Assembly (NCBI RefSeq): GCF_003259225.1 | Contig: NZ_QHJF01000017.1 | Span: 1-64,000 of the forward strand | DNA: 64,000 bases | Direction of reading: 5' to 3' | From: Marinomonas arctica | Lineage (GTDB): Bacteria; Pseudomonadota; Gammaproteobacteria; Pseudomonadales; Marinomonadaceae | In this document: in pieces, positions 35,521 through 47,062 of the stretch | Layout: every line of letters starts with the position of its first letter | How positions within the stretch are numbered: the first letter of the stretch is position 1 | Notes under the pieces: generated by a model | Told to the model about the DNA's origin: nothing | The model's database searches: none | Seen by the model: only the letters and a program-made list of their open reading frames with translations | Translations under genes and position numbers: made by a program

Positions 35521-38500
35521 ATGCAAACATTAATTGAAGCGGCCTTAGCTCGCTCACGGACCGTCATGATGCTTTTTGTTCTCATTTTAATAATGGGAAC
35601 GGTGTCATATATCGAGATTGCCAAAGAAAATGATCCTGACATTACCATTCCTATGGCCTATGTTTCCGTAACCTTAGAAGGCATTTCCCCAGAAGACGCT
35701 GACAGCTTACTCGTGCATCCACTCGAAAAAGAATTAAAAGGCCTTGAGGGGCTGAAAGAACTCAAGTCTACTGCTTCAGAGGGTCATGCCTCGATTATGC
35801 TGGAATTTTTATCTGGTGTAGACATTGATCAGGCGATCATCGACACAAAAGACAAAGTCGATAGAGCAAAAAGTGAATTGCCAGACGACGCTGATGAACC
35901 GACTGTTACAGAAATAAACCTTTCAACTTTCCCTGTGTTGCGGGTCAATTTATCTGGCAATGTGGATTTTGCCACTCTTAGCCGCACCGCAAAAAACCTA
36001 CAAGATGCGATTGAAGCGGTGGATGGTGTCTTAGAGGCCAACATCAGTGGTGACAGAGAACAGCAGGCGCAAATTATTATTCGCCCTGAACAGCTTGAGT
36101 CTTACAACTTATCCTTGACCGAAGTTGCCAACTTTGTTTCTGGCAATAATCGCTTGGTGGCCGCGGGTAATTTAGATACCGGTGCAGGCCGTTTCTCATT
36201 AAAAGTACCTGGGTTACTAAAGACCAAAGAAGACATCATGAACTTGCCCATCAAAGCCGATGGTGATCAAGTCGTTTTGTTAGGGGATATAGCCACAGGC
36301 GAGTTAACGTTTGAAGATCCTACTAGCTATGCTCGTGTAGAAGGCAAGCGCAGCATTACCTTAGCGGTATCAAAACGCGTTGGCGCTAATATCATTAATA
36401 CTATCGCCGCCGTCAAGACAGTGGTCGAAAATGAGAGTCAGCAGTGGCCTAGCGGCGTTGAATACAATTTAACAGGAGACAAATCTACGGATATTGAAAC
36501 CTCCCTTAATGACCTATTTAATAACGTGTTAGCCGCCACATTGCTCGTGATGATCGTCATCGTTTGGGCCTTGGGCATTCGCAGCGCCCTCTTGGTTGGA
36601 CTGGCAATACCTGGGGCCTTCTTAGCGGGTATTTTAATACTCGACCTACAAGGCTATACCATCAACATGGTGGTGCTTTTTGCGTTAATCCTAAGTGTCG
36701 GCATGCTGGTAGATGGGGCTATTGTCGTCACCGAGTATGCCGATAGAAAGCTTGCTGAAGGGGCGTCTAAGATGCAGGCCTACAGCGAAGCCGCTAAACG
36801 CATGGCTTGGCCAATAACCGCCTCTACAGCAACGACCTTAGCCGTCTTTATGCCTTTACTGTTTTGGCCAGATATCGTTGGCGAATTTATGCGTTTTATG
36901 CCCATTACCATCATTGCGACTTTGGCCGCTTCCCTCGTAATGGCATTAATCGTATTACCCACTATAGGCTCCATGATCGGTAAAAAAGGCGCCTATACCG
37001 AAAAAACCATGCACGCTTTACAAATTACCGAAACAGGCGACCTAAGTGAACTCACTGGTCCAACCGGATTATACGGCCGAATGCTGACTCGTTTAGTAGA
37101 ATATCCTATATGGGTTCTCCTCTTCACCATCGCCCTACTGATCAGTGTCTTTATCAGTTATGGCCACTTTGGAAAAGGCGTGGAGTTCTTTCCCAATATT
37201 GAACCTGAATCGGCCAACTTAGACATACGCGCCAGAGGCGATTTATCCCTTGATGAGAAAGACGCATTGGTAAGGCAAGTGGAACAACAAGTGCTTGGTA
37301 CACCTGAATTAAAAAGTGTTGTGGTAACCTCTTATTCAACGCCGGGTAATAACGCAGCACCTGATAGCATTGGCTCCATCAGTGTGGAGTTTATTGATTG
37401 GTATCAACGTGAGTCTGCCAGCGTCATATTAGATCGCATTCGAGAAAAAACGAAACAAATACCAGGCATCGAAGTCAGTGCCGAAAAAGAGCAAGGCGGC
37501 CCTCAGTCTGGAGCCGACATACAATTGCAATTAAGTTCAAACTACAGCGAAGCCCTTAACCTAGCCGCTGACGAAATCAGCAAACAACTTTTGGAAAGAG
37601 ATGAAATCATGACCGTCAGTGATGATCGCTCATTACCCGGTATTGAATGGCGTATTGACATCAATCGCGCAGAGGCAAGCCGCTATGGCGTGGATGTCAA
37701 CAGTCTAGGCAATGTTGTTAAGTTGGTCACGACGGGGATTACCTTAAGCGATTTTCTCCCCGAAGGGGCCGATGACAAAATTGACATAGTGTTACGCTAT
37801 CCCGTCAATCAACGCAGCTTGGAGCAGTTAGATCAACTACAAATCCCAACCAACCAAGGCAGTATTCCTGCCAGTAACTTTATTTATCGTTATGCTGCCC
37901 CTAAGCAAGGCGTTATCAATAGAACCGATGGCAAAAAAACCATCGCTATTGATGCCGATGTAAAAGATGGCCTTGTTGTCGATGAAGTCATCAAAGCCAT
38001 TAAAGCGAAATTGGACGCAGCCGGTATAGACAAGTCTGTTAGCTATGAATTTCGCGGCAATACAGAAGAACAGCAGAAATCCATGGTCTTCTTAATCAAG
38101 GCATTTGGTGTGGCGTTCTTCATCATGGCTATTATTTTGGTCACCCAATTCAATAACTTTTTCCAATGCCTACTCATCTTAAGCGCGGTCATTTTCTCAA
38201 CCATAGGCGTATTAATTGGTCTAATGGTAAAAGGACAACCATTTGGTGTGGTAATGAGTGGTGTTGGCGTTATTGCTTTAGCGGGCATTGTTGTGAATAA
38301 CAATATCGTGTTAATCGACACCTATAACGGCTTACGAAAACAAGGAATGATGGTTCGAGAAGCCGCAATACGAACAGGTGTGCAGCGATTAAGACCTGTT
38401 ATGTTGACTACCATTACGACTATTCTTGGCTTGGTCCCCATGGTTTTCCAATTCAATATTGATTTGATTCATCAATCATTTAGCATTGGCGCGCCATCGG

Positions 38501-38697
38501 CTCAATGGTGGACCCAGTTATCAACCGCCATTGCTGGTGGCCTCACTTTCGCTACCCCATTAACATTGATACTGACACCTTGTCTGTTGGTTTTAGTGGC
38601 TCGACGCAAAGAGAAAAAACAACTGGAAGCGTTACAAGCAGCAACCATACGGCATGAAGAAACGCGCTATAATGAGGGTAATAACAAAACAGAATGA
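35521..38697 (+). CDS. RND efflux transporter permease
   Basis: 1058 residues, AcrB-like, with twelve expected membrane segments in two repeats and two large periplasmic loops. In the TM4 proton-relay site the usual DD pair reads LVDGAIVV, i.e. one Asp followed by Gly. Such permeases export hydrophobic compounds; substrate unknown. GAGG lies just before the ATG. No outer-membrane channel gene is linked, so the pump likely uses a TolC-type channel encoded elsewhere. Confidence 0.88.
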   Translation: MQTLIEAALARSRTVMMLFVLILIMGTVSYIEIAKENDPDITIPMAYVSVTLEGISPEDADSLLVHPLEKELKGLEGLKELKSTASEGHASIMLEFLSGVDIDQAIIDTKDKVDRAKSELPDDADEPTVTEINLSTFPVLRVNLSGNVDFATLSRTAKNLQDAIEAVDGVLEANISGDREQQAQIIIRPEQLESYNLSLTEVANFVSGNNRLVAAGNLDTGAGRFSLKVPGLLKTKEDIMNLPIKADGDQVVLLGDIATGELTFEDPTSYARVEGKRSITLAVSKRVGANIINTIAAVKTVVENESQQWPSGVEYNLTGDKSTDIETSLNDLFNNVLAATLLVMIVIVWALGIRSALLVGLAIPGAFLAGILILDLQGYTINMVVLFALILSVGMLVDGAIVVTEYADRKLAEGASKMQAYSEAAKRMAWPITASTATTLAVFMPLLFWPDIVGEFMRFMPITIIATLAASLVMALIVLPTIGSMIGKKGAYTEKTMHALQITETGDLSELTGPTGLYGRMLTRLVEYPIWVLLFTIALLISVFISYGHFGKGVEFFPNIEPESANLDIRARGDLSLDEKDALVRQVEQQVLGTPELKSVVVTSYSTPGNNAAPDSIGSISVEFIDWYQRESASVILDRIREKTKQIPGIEVSAEKEQGGPQSGADIQLQLSSNYSEALNLAADEISKQLLERDEIMTVSDDRSLPGIEWRIDINRAEASRYGVDVNSLGNVVKLVTTGITLSDFLPEGADDKIDIVLRYPVNQRSLEQLDQLQIPTNQGSIPASNFIYRYAAPKQGVINRTDGKKTIAIDADVKDGLVVDEVIKAIKAKLDAAGIDKSVSYEFRGNTEEQQKSMVFLIKAFGVAFFIMAIILVTQFNNFFQCLLILSAVIFSTIGVLIGLMVKGQPFGVVMSGVGVIALAGIVVNNNIVLIDTYNGLRKQGMMVREAAIRTGVQRLRPVMLTTITTILGLVPMVFQFNIDLIHQSFSIGAPSAQWWTQLSTAIAGGLTFATPLTLILTPCLLVLVARRKEKKQLEALQAATIRHEETRYNEGNNKTE

Positions 38698-38728
38698 AGA
38701 CCAAAACAGCGTAGTGTGAATAAATCTA

Positions 38729-38766
38729 AGCACTAAAAAGCGGACTCCAGTCCGCTTTTTAGTGCT
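38729..38766. terminator. Bidirectional terminator between RND pump and metZ
   Basis: AGCACTAAAAAGCGGACT and AGTCCGCTTTTTAGTGCT form a nearly perfect 18-bp stem with a tiny loop, centred at 38748. Internal A5/T5 tracts make it active in both directions. Confidence 0.9.
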
Positions 38767-38801
38767 AAATATACATACTATTTAAGATAACTGTTTAAAG
38801 C

Positions 38802-39977
38802 TTAGAATAACTGTGCCAAGGCAGCTTCTACATCGGCAATAATATCGTCGATATCTTCCAAACCTACAGACACACGAATTAAACCTTCAGCAATACCTGC
38901 TTTGGCTTTTTCTTCATCCGTTAGGCGACCGTGTGTCGTCGTAGCTGGGTGAGTCACTAAGGTTTTGGTGTCGCCTAAATTGCCGGTAATAGACATCAAT
39001 TTTGTGGCATTGATCACAGACCAAGCGGCTTTACGTCCGCCTTCTACTTCAAACGACAACAAACCACCAAAGTCTTTTTGTTGCTTTTTAGCCAACTCAT
39101 GATACTTGTGGTTTGGCAGCCCACCATAATTTACCTTAATGACTTTAGGGTGCGCTTCTAGATACGTTGCTAATTTTAATGCGTTTGCCGAATGCGCTGC
39201 CATTCGCAAAGACAAGGTCTCAAGCCCATTCAATAACACCCAAGCATTGAACGGACTCATACATGGCCCAGCACTGCGCATAAAGGCCGTGAAAACATCC
39301 ACTATCTCTTGGCTGGCTATTAACGCACCACCCAAACAACGACCTTGCCCATCAATAAACTTAGTCGCAGACTGCATAACGATGTCAGCGCCTTGAGTAA
39401 GAGGATTCTGCAACGCAGGCGTCGCTAAAACCGTATCCACACAAAGCAACGCACCTTTGGCATGAGCCAACTCAGCAACACGTGCAACATCGACCACTTC
39501 ATACAGTGGATTAGAGGGTGTTTCAAAATAACAAAACCGTGTATTTTCGTTAATCGCTTCTTCCCAGGCGGCGTAATCCGTTGCATCAACATAGACTACT
39601 TCCACACCAAATTTGGTTGTGTAGGTATTAAAAAACTTAACGGTTGAACCAAAAATATTACGTGAGCAAACAACTCGGTCGCCTGCGCTCAACAAACTGT
39701 AAGCCAAGGTCATTAGCGCCGCCATACCAGAGCTTGTTGCAATCGCTGCTTCGCCTTTCTCCAGAGTCGCTAAGCGTTTCTCAAATAGCTCAACCGTTGG
39801 ATTGGTGAATCGAGAATACACATTCCCCTCTTCTTCGCCAGAAAACTTCCCCGCCGCTTCTTCCGCACTACCATAAGCAAAGCTTGAGGTCATAAAAATG
39901 GCTTCGCTGTTTTCCTGTTCTTGTGTTTGACGAATACCAGCACGAATCGCATTCGTTGCATCTTTATAATCAGCCAT
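38802..39977 (-). CDS. metZ: O-succinylhomoserine sulfhydrylase
   Basis: 391-residue Cys/Met-metabolism PLP enzyme. The Schiff-base Lys lies in QSATKFIDGQ, and YSRFTNPTV is typical. By context (purF neighbour, as in Pseudomonas) it is MetZ, which makes homocysteine from O-succinylhomoserine and sulfide. ATG at 39977 has GGAG 7 bases upstream; an ATG 18 bp earlier lacks one. Cystathionine gamma-synthase (metB) is the alternative reading. Confidence 0.85.
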   Translation of the reverse strand: MADYKDATNAIRAGIRQTQEQENSEAIFMTSSFAYGSAEEAAGKFSGEEEGNVYSRFTNPTVELFEKRLATLEKGEAAIATSSGMAALMTLAYSLLSAGDRVVCSRNIFGSTVKFFNTYTTKFGVEVVYVDATDYAAWEEAINENTRFCYFETPSNPLYEVVDVARVAELAHAKGALLCVDTVLATPALQNPLTQGADIVMQSATKFIDGQGRCLGGALIASQEIVDVFTAFMRSAGPCMSPFNAWVLLNGLETLSLRMAAHSANALKLATYLEAHPKVIKVNYGGLPNHKYHELAKKQQKDFGGLLSFEVEGGRKAAWSVINATKLMSITGNLGDTKTLVTHPATTTHGRLTDEEKAKAGIAEGLIRVSVGLEDIDDIIADVEAALAQLF

Positions 39978-40013
39978 TACTTCACTCCAAGCCATTCTTT
40001 CAAAAAATTAAAC

Positions 40014-40050
40014 CCAAAAACAACTAAGCCAGGCGTGACCTGGCTTAGTT
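40014..40050 (-). terminator. Intrinsic terminator after purF
   Basis: On the minus strand AACTAAGCCAGG pairs with CCTGGCTTAGTT (12 bp, loop 5), followed by GTTTTTGGG. It separates purF from metZ. Confidence 0.8.
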
Positions 40051-40076
40051 CTATCTGTCACAAAATACAGCCCAAA

Positions 40077-41585
40077 TTACATAGGGTGCATCATATCACT
40101 CGCTTCTTGGTCTTCAACAGACGCTTTATTTAAATCATTGCGGGCGCCTTCGATACTGGCCAAATAGGCCGCATCAATATTACCTGTGATGTATTTTGCG
40201 TCAAAAACCGATGTATCAAATTCACGCACGTCTGAATGCTTCTCATCAATACACGCATCGATCAAATCTTGCAGGTCTTGAAAAATAAGCTTATCAGCGC
40301 CAATCAGTTCGCAAATTTCATCCACGTTACGATTGTGCGCAATCAGTTCTTTCGCAGCGGGCATATCAATACCGTACACGTTCGGATAACGGACTTCCGG
40401 AGCGGCGGACGCGATATATACCTTCTTCGCACCTGCTTCCCTTGCCATTTCAATGATTTCCTTACTCGTCGTACCACGCACGATGGAATCATCAACAAGC
40501 AGAACGGTTTTGTCTTTGAACTCAAAAGGCACTGGGTTTAGTTTCTGACGCACAGACTTCTTGCGCACAGCCTGTCCTGGCATGATAAATGTACGACCAA
40601 TATAGCGGTTTTTAACCAACCCCTCACGAAACGGAATATTCAGCGCTTGGGCAATTTGTAAGGCCGCGGTACGGCTCGTATCAGGAATAGGAATGACGAC
40701 ATCAATATCATGATCTTTCCATTCGCGTTGAATCTTAGCCGCAAGACGATCACCCATATTAATGCGCGCTTTGTAAACAGAAATACTATCAATGACCGTA
40801 TCAGGACGTGCAAAATACACGTATTCAAATAAACAAGGACGCGCGGCTTTTTTGGGTGTGCATTGACGAACGTGAACATTGTGATTCAAATCGAAGAAAA
40901 TCGCTTCACCCGGCTGAATATCACGCTCAATTTTAAAACCAGCCGCATCAAGTGCAACACTCTCAGAAGCCACCATGTACTCAACGCCGGCTTCCGTTTG
41001 ACGAGAGCCATAGATCAGTGGACGAATACCATCAGGATCACGAAAGGCCAAAATGCCGTAGCCAGTTATCAAAGTCACGACGGCATAGCCACCTTCGATA
41101 CGCTTATAAACACGCTCTAAAGCATTAAATATATCTTCTGGCGTTGGTATTAACTTACCTTCTTCATGAAGCTCGTGCGCCAACACATTCACTAACACTT
41201 CAGAATCAGACGTGGTGTTAATATGGCGCAGATCCGATTCAAACACCTCTTGTTTCAATTTTTCGGTATTGGTCAGATTGCCGTTGTGTGCAAGAGAAAT
41301 ACCATAAGGTGAGTTAACATAAAAAGGTTGTGCTTCTGCTGAGCTAGAAGTGCCTGCCGTTGGATACCGGACATGCCCTATACCTATGTTACCGTGTAGT
41401 TTTTTCATATGACGAGTGCGAAATACCTCACTCACCGGACCATTGTCTTTACGTAAACAGAGTCGTCCATTATGGCTTGTCACCATACCCGCAGCATCTT
41501 GCCCACGATGCTGAAGAAGGGTTAACGCATCAAAAATAGCTTGGTTAACCACAGACGTGCCTACGACACCAACGATACCACACAT
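40077..41585 (-). CDS. purF: Amidophosphoribosyltransferase
   Basis: 502-residue first enzyme of purine synthesis. Cys2 (MCGIVGVVG) is the glutaminase nucleophile after Met removal; the PRPP loop is [14 protein letters not shown]. Full length (E. coli 505). Downstream of cvpA, as in most gammaproteobacteria. No PurR box recognised by eye. Confidence 0.97.
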   Translation of the reverse strand: MCGIVGVVGTSVVNQAIFDALTLLQHRGQDAAGMVTSHNGRLCLRKDNGPVSEVFRTRHMKKLHGNIGIGHVRYPTAGTSSSAEAQPFYVNSPYGISLAHNGNLTNTEKLKQEVFESDLRHINTTSDSEVLVNVLAHELHEEGKLIPTPEDIFNALERVYKRIEGGYAVVTLITGYGILAFRDPDGIRPLIYGSRQTEAGVEYMVASESVALDAAGFKIERDIQPGEAIFFDLNHNVHVRQCTPKKAARPCLFEYVYFARPDTVIDSISVYKARINMGDRLAAKIQREWKDHDIDVVIPIPDTSRTAALQIAQALNIPFREGLVKNRYIGRTFIMPGQAVRKKSVRQKLNPVPFEFKDKTVLLVDDSIVRGTTSKEIIEMAREAGAKKVYIASAAPEVRYPNVYGIDMPAAKELIAHNRNVDEICELIGADKLIFQDLQDLIDACIDEKHSDVREFDTSVFDAKYITGNIDAAYLASIEGARNDLNKASVEDQEASDMMHPM

Positions 41586-41660
41586 GTTCTAGATCCTCGT
41601 GTTGGGGAATTACGGTAAACACCGTAAAGGTTCTTTATCTAATTCGCTGTAAAACAACAG

Positions 41661-42194
41661 CTAGTTACCAAGGGCGCGGTCAATGAGAGACGAATCCATC
41701 AGATTCGAACTCTTGCCTACCATATCTCGCGTCCAATCATTCAATTGACTCAATTGAGGAATCAATTGCGATGTTTTCCAAAACTCACTTTGCTCAATAG
41801 CTGGACTCAAGCTTAATAAGGCAACAAAAGCGATAACAATCAAACTACCGCGAGCAAAACCGAACAACATACCAAGCACCCTATCAGTGCTCGATAAGCC
41901 CGTCACTTGAATCAAAGAGCCCAGTAAAAAACTCACTAAAGCGCCTACTATCAAGGTGGCAATAAATAAGGTTATAAATGCCACTATGTAGCGAATTTGA
42001 TCATTTTGCACTTGTTCAACCAGAAGCACTTGCATTTGGTTGGAAAACTTTACTGCGACTACAAAAGCGATAACCCACGTTAACAAGGACAACACTTCTT
42101 TTACAAACCCCCTTTTTAAACTCAAAAGGGTCGAAAGAATCACCACAGCAATGATCAGCCAATCAATGGTTGTTATTGAACTTACTTGCTCCAT
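41661..42194 (-). CDS. cvpA: CvpA family membrane protein
   Basis: 177 residues with four predicted membrane segments (about 10-28, 32-50, 65-90, 103-122). Matches CvpA, needed for colicin V production/export in E. coli; real role is envelope-related. The family-typical N-terminal DWLIIAVVILSTLLSLKRGF is present. Lies between dedD and purF. Confidence 0.92.
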   Translation of the reverse strand: MEQVSSITTIDWLIIAVVILSTLLSLKRGFVKEVLSLLTWVIAFVVAVKFSNQMQVLLVEQVQNDQIRYIVAFITLFIATLIVGALVSFLLGSLIQVTGLSSTDRVLGMLFGFARGSLIVIAFVALLSLSPAIEQSEFWKTSQLIPQLSQLNDWTRDMVGKSSNLMDSSLIDRALGN

Positions 42195-42269
42195 GAGTAC
42201 CTCTAAAATTTGCTGCGCAGTGTAACAGATGGCCTAGGCATTCAAAATACTGAGCACCCAGACCACACA

Positions 42270-42884
42270 TCAATTCACAGAATATTTTGTAACAAATCCC
42301 GTTAAACTAAATTTCTGTTTAATCTCTTCACGCATTTTTTCAGCGGTCTCACGCTTAAACTCAGGGCCAACATACACTTTGTATAGTGAATTTGTCGTTA
42401 AACTGTAGGCGGCATAATTGCCTTCTTTTAGCTTTTCAACCAAACGGACGGCATTATCTTTGCTCTTAAAAGTCGCAATCTGTAATGTCCAACGATCAGC
42501 CACCGCTGACGCAGCAACATTCTCAACTGGCGCTTTTACTTCTGGCTTAACTTGAGGTGTAGTTTTCGGCGTTGTTTGAGGAGCCACGGTTGTAGATGAC
42601 ACGTTTTCGGGCACTTCGACGTCGTTCGCAGGTTGTGGTACAGGTATCAATTGAATATCGTCAACGGCGCTCTCTTCTTCTACAAAAGGCTCCACTGGCA
42701 AACGCTCCACGGGCTGAACAGAAGCAATTTCTAACGGTTGAAATGCAGGAGGCGTTGTGACCTGGACTTGAACATCAAGCTCAGCAGGACGCTCACCATC
42801 TAAAATTAAAGGCAAAATAATGGCGGCAGACAAGACCATGATGCCAGCACCAATCAGCCTATAGGTTATCGTTTTATCTATCAT
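42270..42884 (-). CDS. dedD: SPOR-domain protein DedD-like
   Basis: 204 residues: one membrane segment (about 10-28), a Pro/Val/Glu-rich linker, and a C-terminal SPOR domain (about 130-204; WTLQIATFKSKDNA and YKVYVGPEF) that binds denuded septal peptidoglycan. Starts 3 bp after folC. Confidence 0.9.
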   Translation of the reverse strand: MIDKTITYRLIGAGIMVLSAAIILPLILDGERPAELDVQVQVTTPPAFQPLEIASVQPVERLPVEPFVEEESAVDDIQLIPVPQPANDVEVPENVSSTTVAPQTTPKTTPQVKPEVKAPVENVAASAVADRWTLQIATFKSKDNAVRLVEKLKEGNYAAYSLTTNSLYKVYVGPEFKRETAEKMREEIKQKFSLTGFVTKYSVN

Positions 42885-42887
42885 AAA

Positions 42888-44144
42888 TTACTCTTTTGTT
42901 TGGCTTAGAGCCAAATAGTCTGAAACCGTGACGAAGGAACCAAACACAATCAGCGCACGCTGTTCTTCTTTGGCTTTTAATACCGCGGCATCAAAAGCCT
43001 CTTTAACGGAAGGGAAAGCATACATATGTGAAGAAAGGCTTGGTGCATACAATGAAATGTTTTTCATCAACTCTTGAGCTTTCGCGCCCCTTGGCCCACC
43101 TAAATCACAGCAAAACCAGTCAGAAAAGGAACTTGAAAGATGTGACACCACGCTGGCAATATCTTTGTCTTTCAACATGCCACAAACCGCAATGGGTTTA
43201 CTTGCAAAAAAGCTAACACGTTGAGCAAGTTCAATAGCGGCTTCTGGATTATGTGCCACATCAATATAGACATCAGGTGACGAAGCTACCTGCTGAAAAC
43301 GCCCCGTTAATTGAGCTGTGCTAAATAACGTTACCAAATCAGCCGAAGTGGGAATCAACCCCATATAAACTAACACAGCAATCACCGTAGCCGCATTTTG
43401 CAAAGGCAAGGAAGGTATTGGTAAATTTTCATATTGCAGGCCATGACCAGACCATGACCATTTATCAGACAAGCGATGAAAACTAAAATCGATATTTTTC
43501 TGTTTTAGGCATGCCCCAATGTCTGCTGCAGTGGCGGCAATAGCTTCAGGTGGGTTAACAACCCCGCTAATTAAAAGCTTATCTTTTCTGGCAATGCCGG
43601 TTTTTTCCCGAGCTATAACCTCCAGATTATCGCCTAGCCAGTCCATGTGATCCAATGCAATTGAGGTAACTACCGCCACATCGGTATCGACCATATTGAC
43701 GGAATCTAAACGCCCGCCTAAACCGACTTCCAGTACCCAATAATCTAACCCTGATTGATCAAAAATCCATAAGGCTGCCAAAGTGCTGAACTCGAAATAC
43801 GTCAAGGATATATTTTCACGAGCCGCTTCAATCACTTCAAACGCACGGCAAATAAATGCATCGTCACAAGACGCATTATTGAGCGCGATACGCTCGTTAA
43901 AAGCAAGAAAATGTGGGGATGTGTACGTACCGACCGTATGGCCTTGTGAGCAAAGATATTGTGTCAACATGGCACAAGTAGAACCTTTTCCATTGGTTCC
44001 TGCCACCGTGATGACTTTTTGTTTTGGCCGAGACAAATGCAATCTGGATAAAACCAGATTGCCTCTGTCTAAACCTAACTCTATCTCAGAGGGATGTTGG
44101 CTCTCAATGTATGAAAGCCAACTCGCTAATGACGTATGCGTCAT
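42888..44144 (-). CDS. folC: Dihydrofolate synthase / folylpolyglutamate synthase
   Basis: 418 residues of the Mur-ligase fold. The P-loop is TVAGTNGKGSTC; LEVGLGGRLD and the C-terminal DVAHNPEA motif are present. It adds glutamate to dihydropteroate/folates. Spacing to accD is 4 bp and to dedD 3 bp, so it is co-transcribed. Confidence 0.95.
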   Translation of the reverse strand: MTHTSLASWLSYIESQHPSEIELGLDRGNLVLSRLHLSRPKQKVITVAGTNGKGSTCAMLTQYLCSQGHTVGTYTSPHFLAFNERIALNNASCDDAFICRAFEVIEAARENISLTYFEFSTLAALWIFDQSGLDYWVLEVGLGGRLDSVNMVDTDVAVVTSIALDHMDWLGDNLEVIAREKTGIARKDKLLISGVVNPPEAIAATAADIGACLKQKNIDFSFHRLSDKWSWSGHGLQYENLPIPSLPLQNAATVIAVLVYMGLIPTSADLVTLFSTAQLTGRFQQVASSPDVYIDVAHNPEAAIELAQRVSFFASKPIAVCGMLKDKDIASVVSHLSSSFSDWFCCDLGGPRGAKAQELMKNISLYAPSLSSHMYAFPSVKEAFDAAVLKAKEEQRALIVFGSFVTVSDYLALSQTKE

Positions 44145-44148
44145 TTAA

Positions 44149-45015
44149 TTACGCAACCTTATTGGCAGTAAGCAAAGATAAAATATTATGCAGTCGAGAA
44201 CGCATTTCATCACGTTTAATGATCATATCTAGCGCGCCCTTATCCAGTAAGAACTCACTTCGCTGAAAACCTTCAGGCAATTTCTCACGAACCGTTTGCT
44301 CTATAACGCGCGGACCTGCGAAACCAATCAAAGCATTAGGTTCAGCCACATTCAAATCGCCAAGCATCGCAAGGGACGCCGATACACCACCAAACACAGG
44401 ATCCGTCATAACTGAAATATAAGGAATGCCTTCTTGTTTCATGCGCTCTAAAGCCGCGCTTGTTTTCGCCATTTGCATCAACGAGATCAGTGCTTCTTGC
44501 ATACGCGCACCACCACTGGCAGAAAAACAAACCAGAGGAATACGTTTTTCCAAGCAAACGTTCACGGCTTGTATAAAACGCTCACCAACAATGGCCCCCA
44601 TAGAGCCACCTAAGAAACTAAACTCGAACGCCACAACAACAATAGGCATGCCGCTCAAAGCGCCTTGCATTGCAACCAAGGCATCTTTTTCACCCGTGGC
44701 TTTTTGTGCATCTGCCAAACGATCTTTGTAGCGTTTAGAATCTTTAAACTTTAATTTATCTTCAGGCTCAAGATGTGCACCAATCTCATGACGACCTTCT
44801 TTGTCCAAAAAGATGTCCAAGCGACGGCGAGCACTAATACGAAGATGGTGGTTACATTTAGGACAAACATCTAAGTTCTTTTCTAATTCTGGGCGATATA
44901 AAACATTTTCGCATTTAGGGCACTTTTTCCAAAGACCCTCAGGCACAGAACCGGCACTACGCTTTGATTCGCTGCGCACAATGGAAGGGACAAATTTATC
45001 TAACCAGCTACTCAT
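44149..45015 (-). CDS. accD: Acetyl-CoA carboxylase carboxyltransferase subunit beta
   Basis: 288 residues. N-terminal four-Cys zinc ribbon (C32, C35, C51, C54), then the carboxyltransferase fold with [10 protein letters not shown] and [10 protein letters not shown]. Works with AccA to make malonyl-CoA. Position between trpA and folC is conserved. Confidence 0.96.
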   Translation of the reverse strand: MSSWLDKFVPSIVRSESKRSAGSVPEGLWKKCPKCENVLYRPELEKNLDVCPKCNHHLRISARRRLDIFLDKEGRHEIGAHLEPEDKLKFKDSKRYKDRLADAQKATGEKDALVAMQGALSGMPIVVVAFEFSFLGGSMGAIVGERFIQAVNVCLEKRIPLVCFSASGGARMQEALISLMQMAKTSAALERMKQEGIPYISVMTDPVFGGVSASLAMLGDLNVAEPNALIGFAGPRVIEQTVREKLPEGFQRSEFLLDKGALDMIIKRDEMRSRLHNILSLLTANKVA

Positions 45016-45047
45016 TTATTTCTCCAAATTTCTCGTTTGCTGTCGCT

Positions 45048-45854
45048 TTAAGCATCCATTTCTTTGCGCATAGGCGCCAAAATAGCCTCTAAGGCATCAG
45101 CTATATATTCTTTTTGATGATCTTTATTTGCAGCGATAGCATTCACTAATACACTACCCACAATAACACCATCAGCACATTTACTTACTGCCGCCGCTGT
45201 TTTTGCATCGCGTATACCAAAACCAACACCAATAGGTAAGGTGGTGATTTCACGCAATGAATCAACATGCTTTTTAACACTATCAACATCCAGCTCTGCG
45301 GAACCAGTCACACCTTTTACAGAAACGTAATACACATAACCTGACGCTAAATCACAAATTTTCTTTGCGCGCTCAGGTGTTGTTGTAGGTGACAGCAAAT
45401 AAATAAGATCTATCTCATTTTCTCGGAAGCATTCTACTACATCTGTCGCCTCTTCAGGAGTCAGATCTACTAATAAAACACCGTCAACGCCTGCTTCTTT
45501 TGCCGAATCTGAAAAAGCTTGATAACCAAAAAATTCAATGGGATTTAAATAGCCCATCAAAACAATCGGTGTGTCTTTATTGCCTTGCCTAAATTCAGTG
45601 ATGATTTGCAGCACTTTTTTAACGCTAGTACCCGCCGCTAAACTACGCTCACAAGCCAGCTGTATAACAGGACCGTCAGCCATTGGATCAGAGAAAGGCA
45701 TTCCAATTTCGATCACGTCCGCTCCGGCATTTACCAAAGCATTCATTAAAGTCACAGTATAGTCTGGACCAGGGTCGCCAGCGGTAATATACGGAATGAG
45801 CGCCTTTTTACCAGATTTTTCTAAATTATCAAAACATTGTTTAATGCGACTCAT
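45048..45854 (-). CDS. trpA: Tryptophan synthase alpha subunit
   Basis: 268-residue TIM barrel cleaving indole-3-glycerol phosphate. The catalytic Glu is in [12 protein letters not shown] and the catalytic Asp in that same FSDPMADGP region. Its start overlaps the trpB stop (ATGA, 4 bp). Confidence 0.97.
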   Translation of the reverse strand: MSRIKQCFDNLEKSGKKALIPYITAGDPGPDYTVTLMNALVNAGADVIEIGMPFSDPMADGPVIQLACERSLAAGTSVKKVLQIITEFRQGNKDTPIVLMGYLNPIEFFGYQAFSDSAKEAGVDGVLLVDLTPEEATDVVECFRENEIDLIYLLSPTTTPERAKKICDLASGYVYYVSVKGVTGSAELDVDSVKKHVDSLREITTLPIGVGFGIRDAKTAAAVSKCADGVIVGSVLVNAIAANKDHQKEYIADALEAILAPMRKEMDA

Positions 45855-47062
45855 ACTTCAATCCCATCCAATTCTGCCACCGTGAGAATGTCTTTATCAC
45901 CTCGACCAGACAAATTAATCACCACGATTTTATCTTTATCCATAGTAGAAGCCAACTTCATACCATAAGCGACCGCGTGGCTCGATTCCAATGCCGGCAT
46001 AATCCCCTCTAAACGGGTAAGATCACGGAACCCATCCATTGCCTCGTCGTCATTAATGGCTACATAATTAGCGCGGCCTATGTCTTTTAACCATGCATGT
46101 TCAGGCCCAACACCTGGGTAATCCAGCCCTGCAGAAATAGAGTGGGTACCAATAATCTGACCATCATCATCAGCCATTACATAAGTACGGTTACCATGCA
46201 GAACACCAGGGCGACCTGCACTCAAAGGCGCGGCATGGCGACCCGTTTCAATGCCGTCGCCACCGGCCTCAACACCATACATGGCAACGCTTTCGTCCTT
46301 GATAAAAGGATGGAACATGCCAATTGCATTTGAGCCACCGCCAACGCAAGCGACCAAGGCATCTGGTAAACGCCCCTCTTGCGCTAAACATTGCGCCTTG
46401 GTTTCACGGCCAATAATAGACTGGAAGTCTCGAACCAATTTAGGATAGGGATGAGGACCTGCCGCCGTTCCAATAATATAAAAGGTATCATCTACATGAC
46501 TGACCCAATAACGCATGGCTTCGTTTAGCGCATCTTTTAATGTTTTTGTGCCAGATTCAACAGAGACTACCTCAGCACCCAACAACTTCATGCGGTATAC
46601 ATTCAGTGACTGGCGACGAATGTCTTCGGCGCCCATAAAGACCTTGCACTTTAATCCCAAACGAGCGGCCACAGTTGCTGATGCAACCCCATGCTGACCC
46701 GCCCCCGTTTCAGCGATAATATTTGGCTTACCCATGTGCTTGGCGAGCAAAGCTTGACCAATTGTATTATTGATTTTATGGGCACCAGTGTGGTTCAAGT
46801 CTTCGCGTTTTAAATAAATTTTTGCCCCGCCCGCTTTTTTCGTTAGACGTTCGGCAAAATAAAGCGGCGAGGGACGCCCAACATAATGCGCCAAGTCATA
46901 ATCAAATGCGGCTTGAAAGTCACTATCTTTGGACAACCGCTCATACATTTTCGCTAAGTCATCCAAAGCAGACATGAGCGTTTCAGAGACAAAAGTACCA
47001 CCATAAGGACCAAAACGACCATGAGAGTCCGGTAAATCTAAATTGATGTCTTTGCTATCCAC
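45851..47062 (-). CDS. trpB: Tryptophan synthase beta subunit
   Basis: 403-residue PLP enzyme joining indole and serine. The Schiff-base Lys is in HTGAHKINN, with GGGSNAIG phosphate loop. Start: GTG at 47062 has GGAG 6 bases upstream; an ATG at 47074 (4 codons earlier) is the alternative. Both lie inside the end of trpF, so translation is coupled. The open frame reaches 47134 but those codons are inside trpF. Confidence 0.94.
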   Translation of the reverse strand: MDSKDINLDLPDSHGRFGPYGGTFVSETLMSALDDLAKMYERLSKDSDFQAAFDYDLAHYVGRPSPLYFAERLTKKAGGAKIYLKREDLNHTGAHKINNTIGQALLAKHMGKPNIIAETGAGQHGVASATVAARLGLKCKVFMGAEDIRRQSLNVYRMKLLGAEVVSVESGTKTLKDALNEAMRYWVSHVDDTFYIIGTAAGPHPYPKLVRDFQSIIGRETKAQCLAQEGRLPDALVACVGGGSNAIGMFHPFIKDESVAMYGVEAGGDGIETGRHAAPLSAGRPGVLHGNRTYVMADDDGQIIGTHSISAGLDYPGVGPEHAWLKDIGRANYVAINDDEAMDGFRDLTRLEGIMPALESSHAVAYGMKLASTMDKDKIVVINLSGRGDKDILTVAELDGIEV

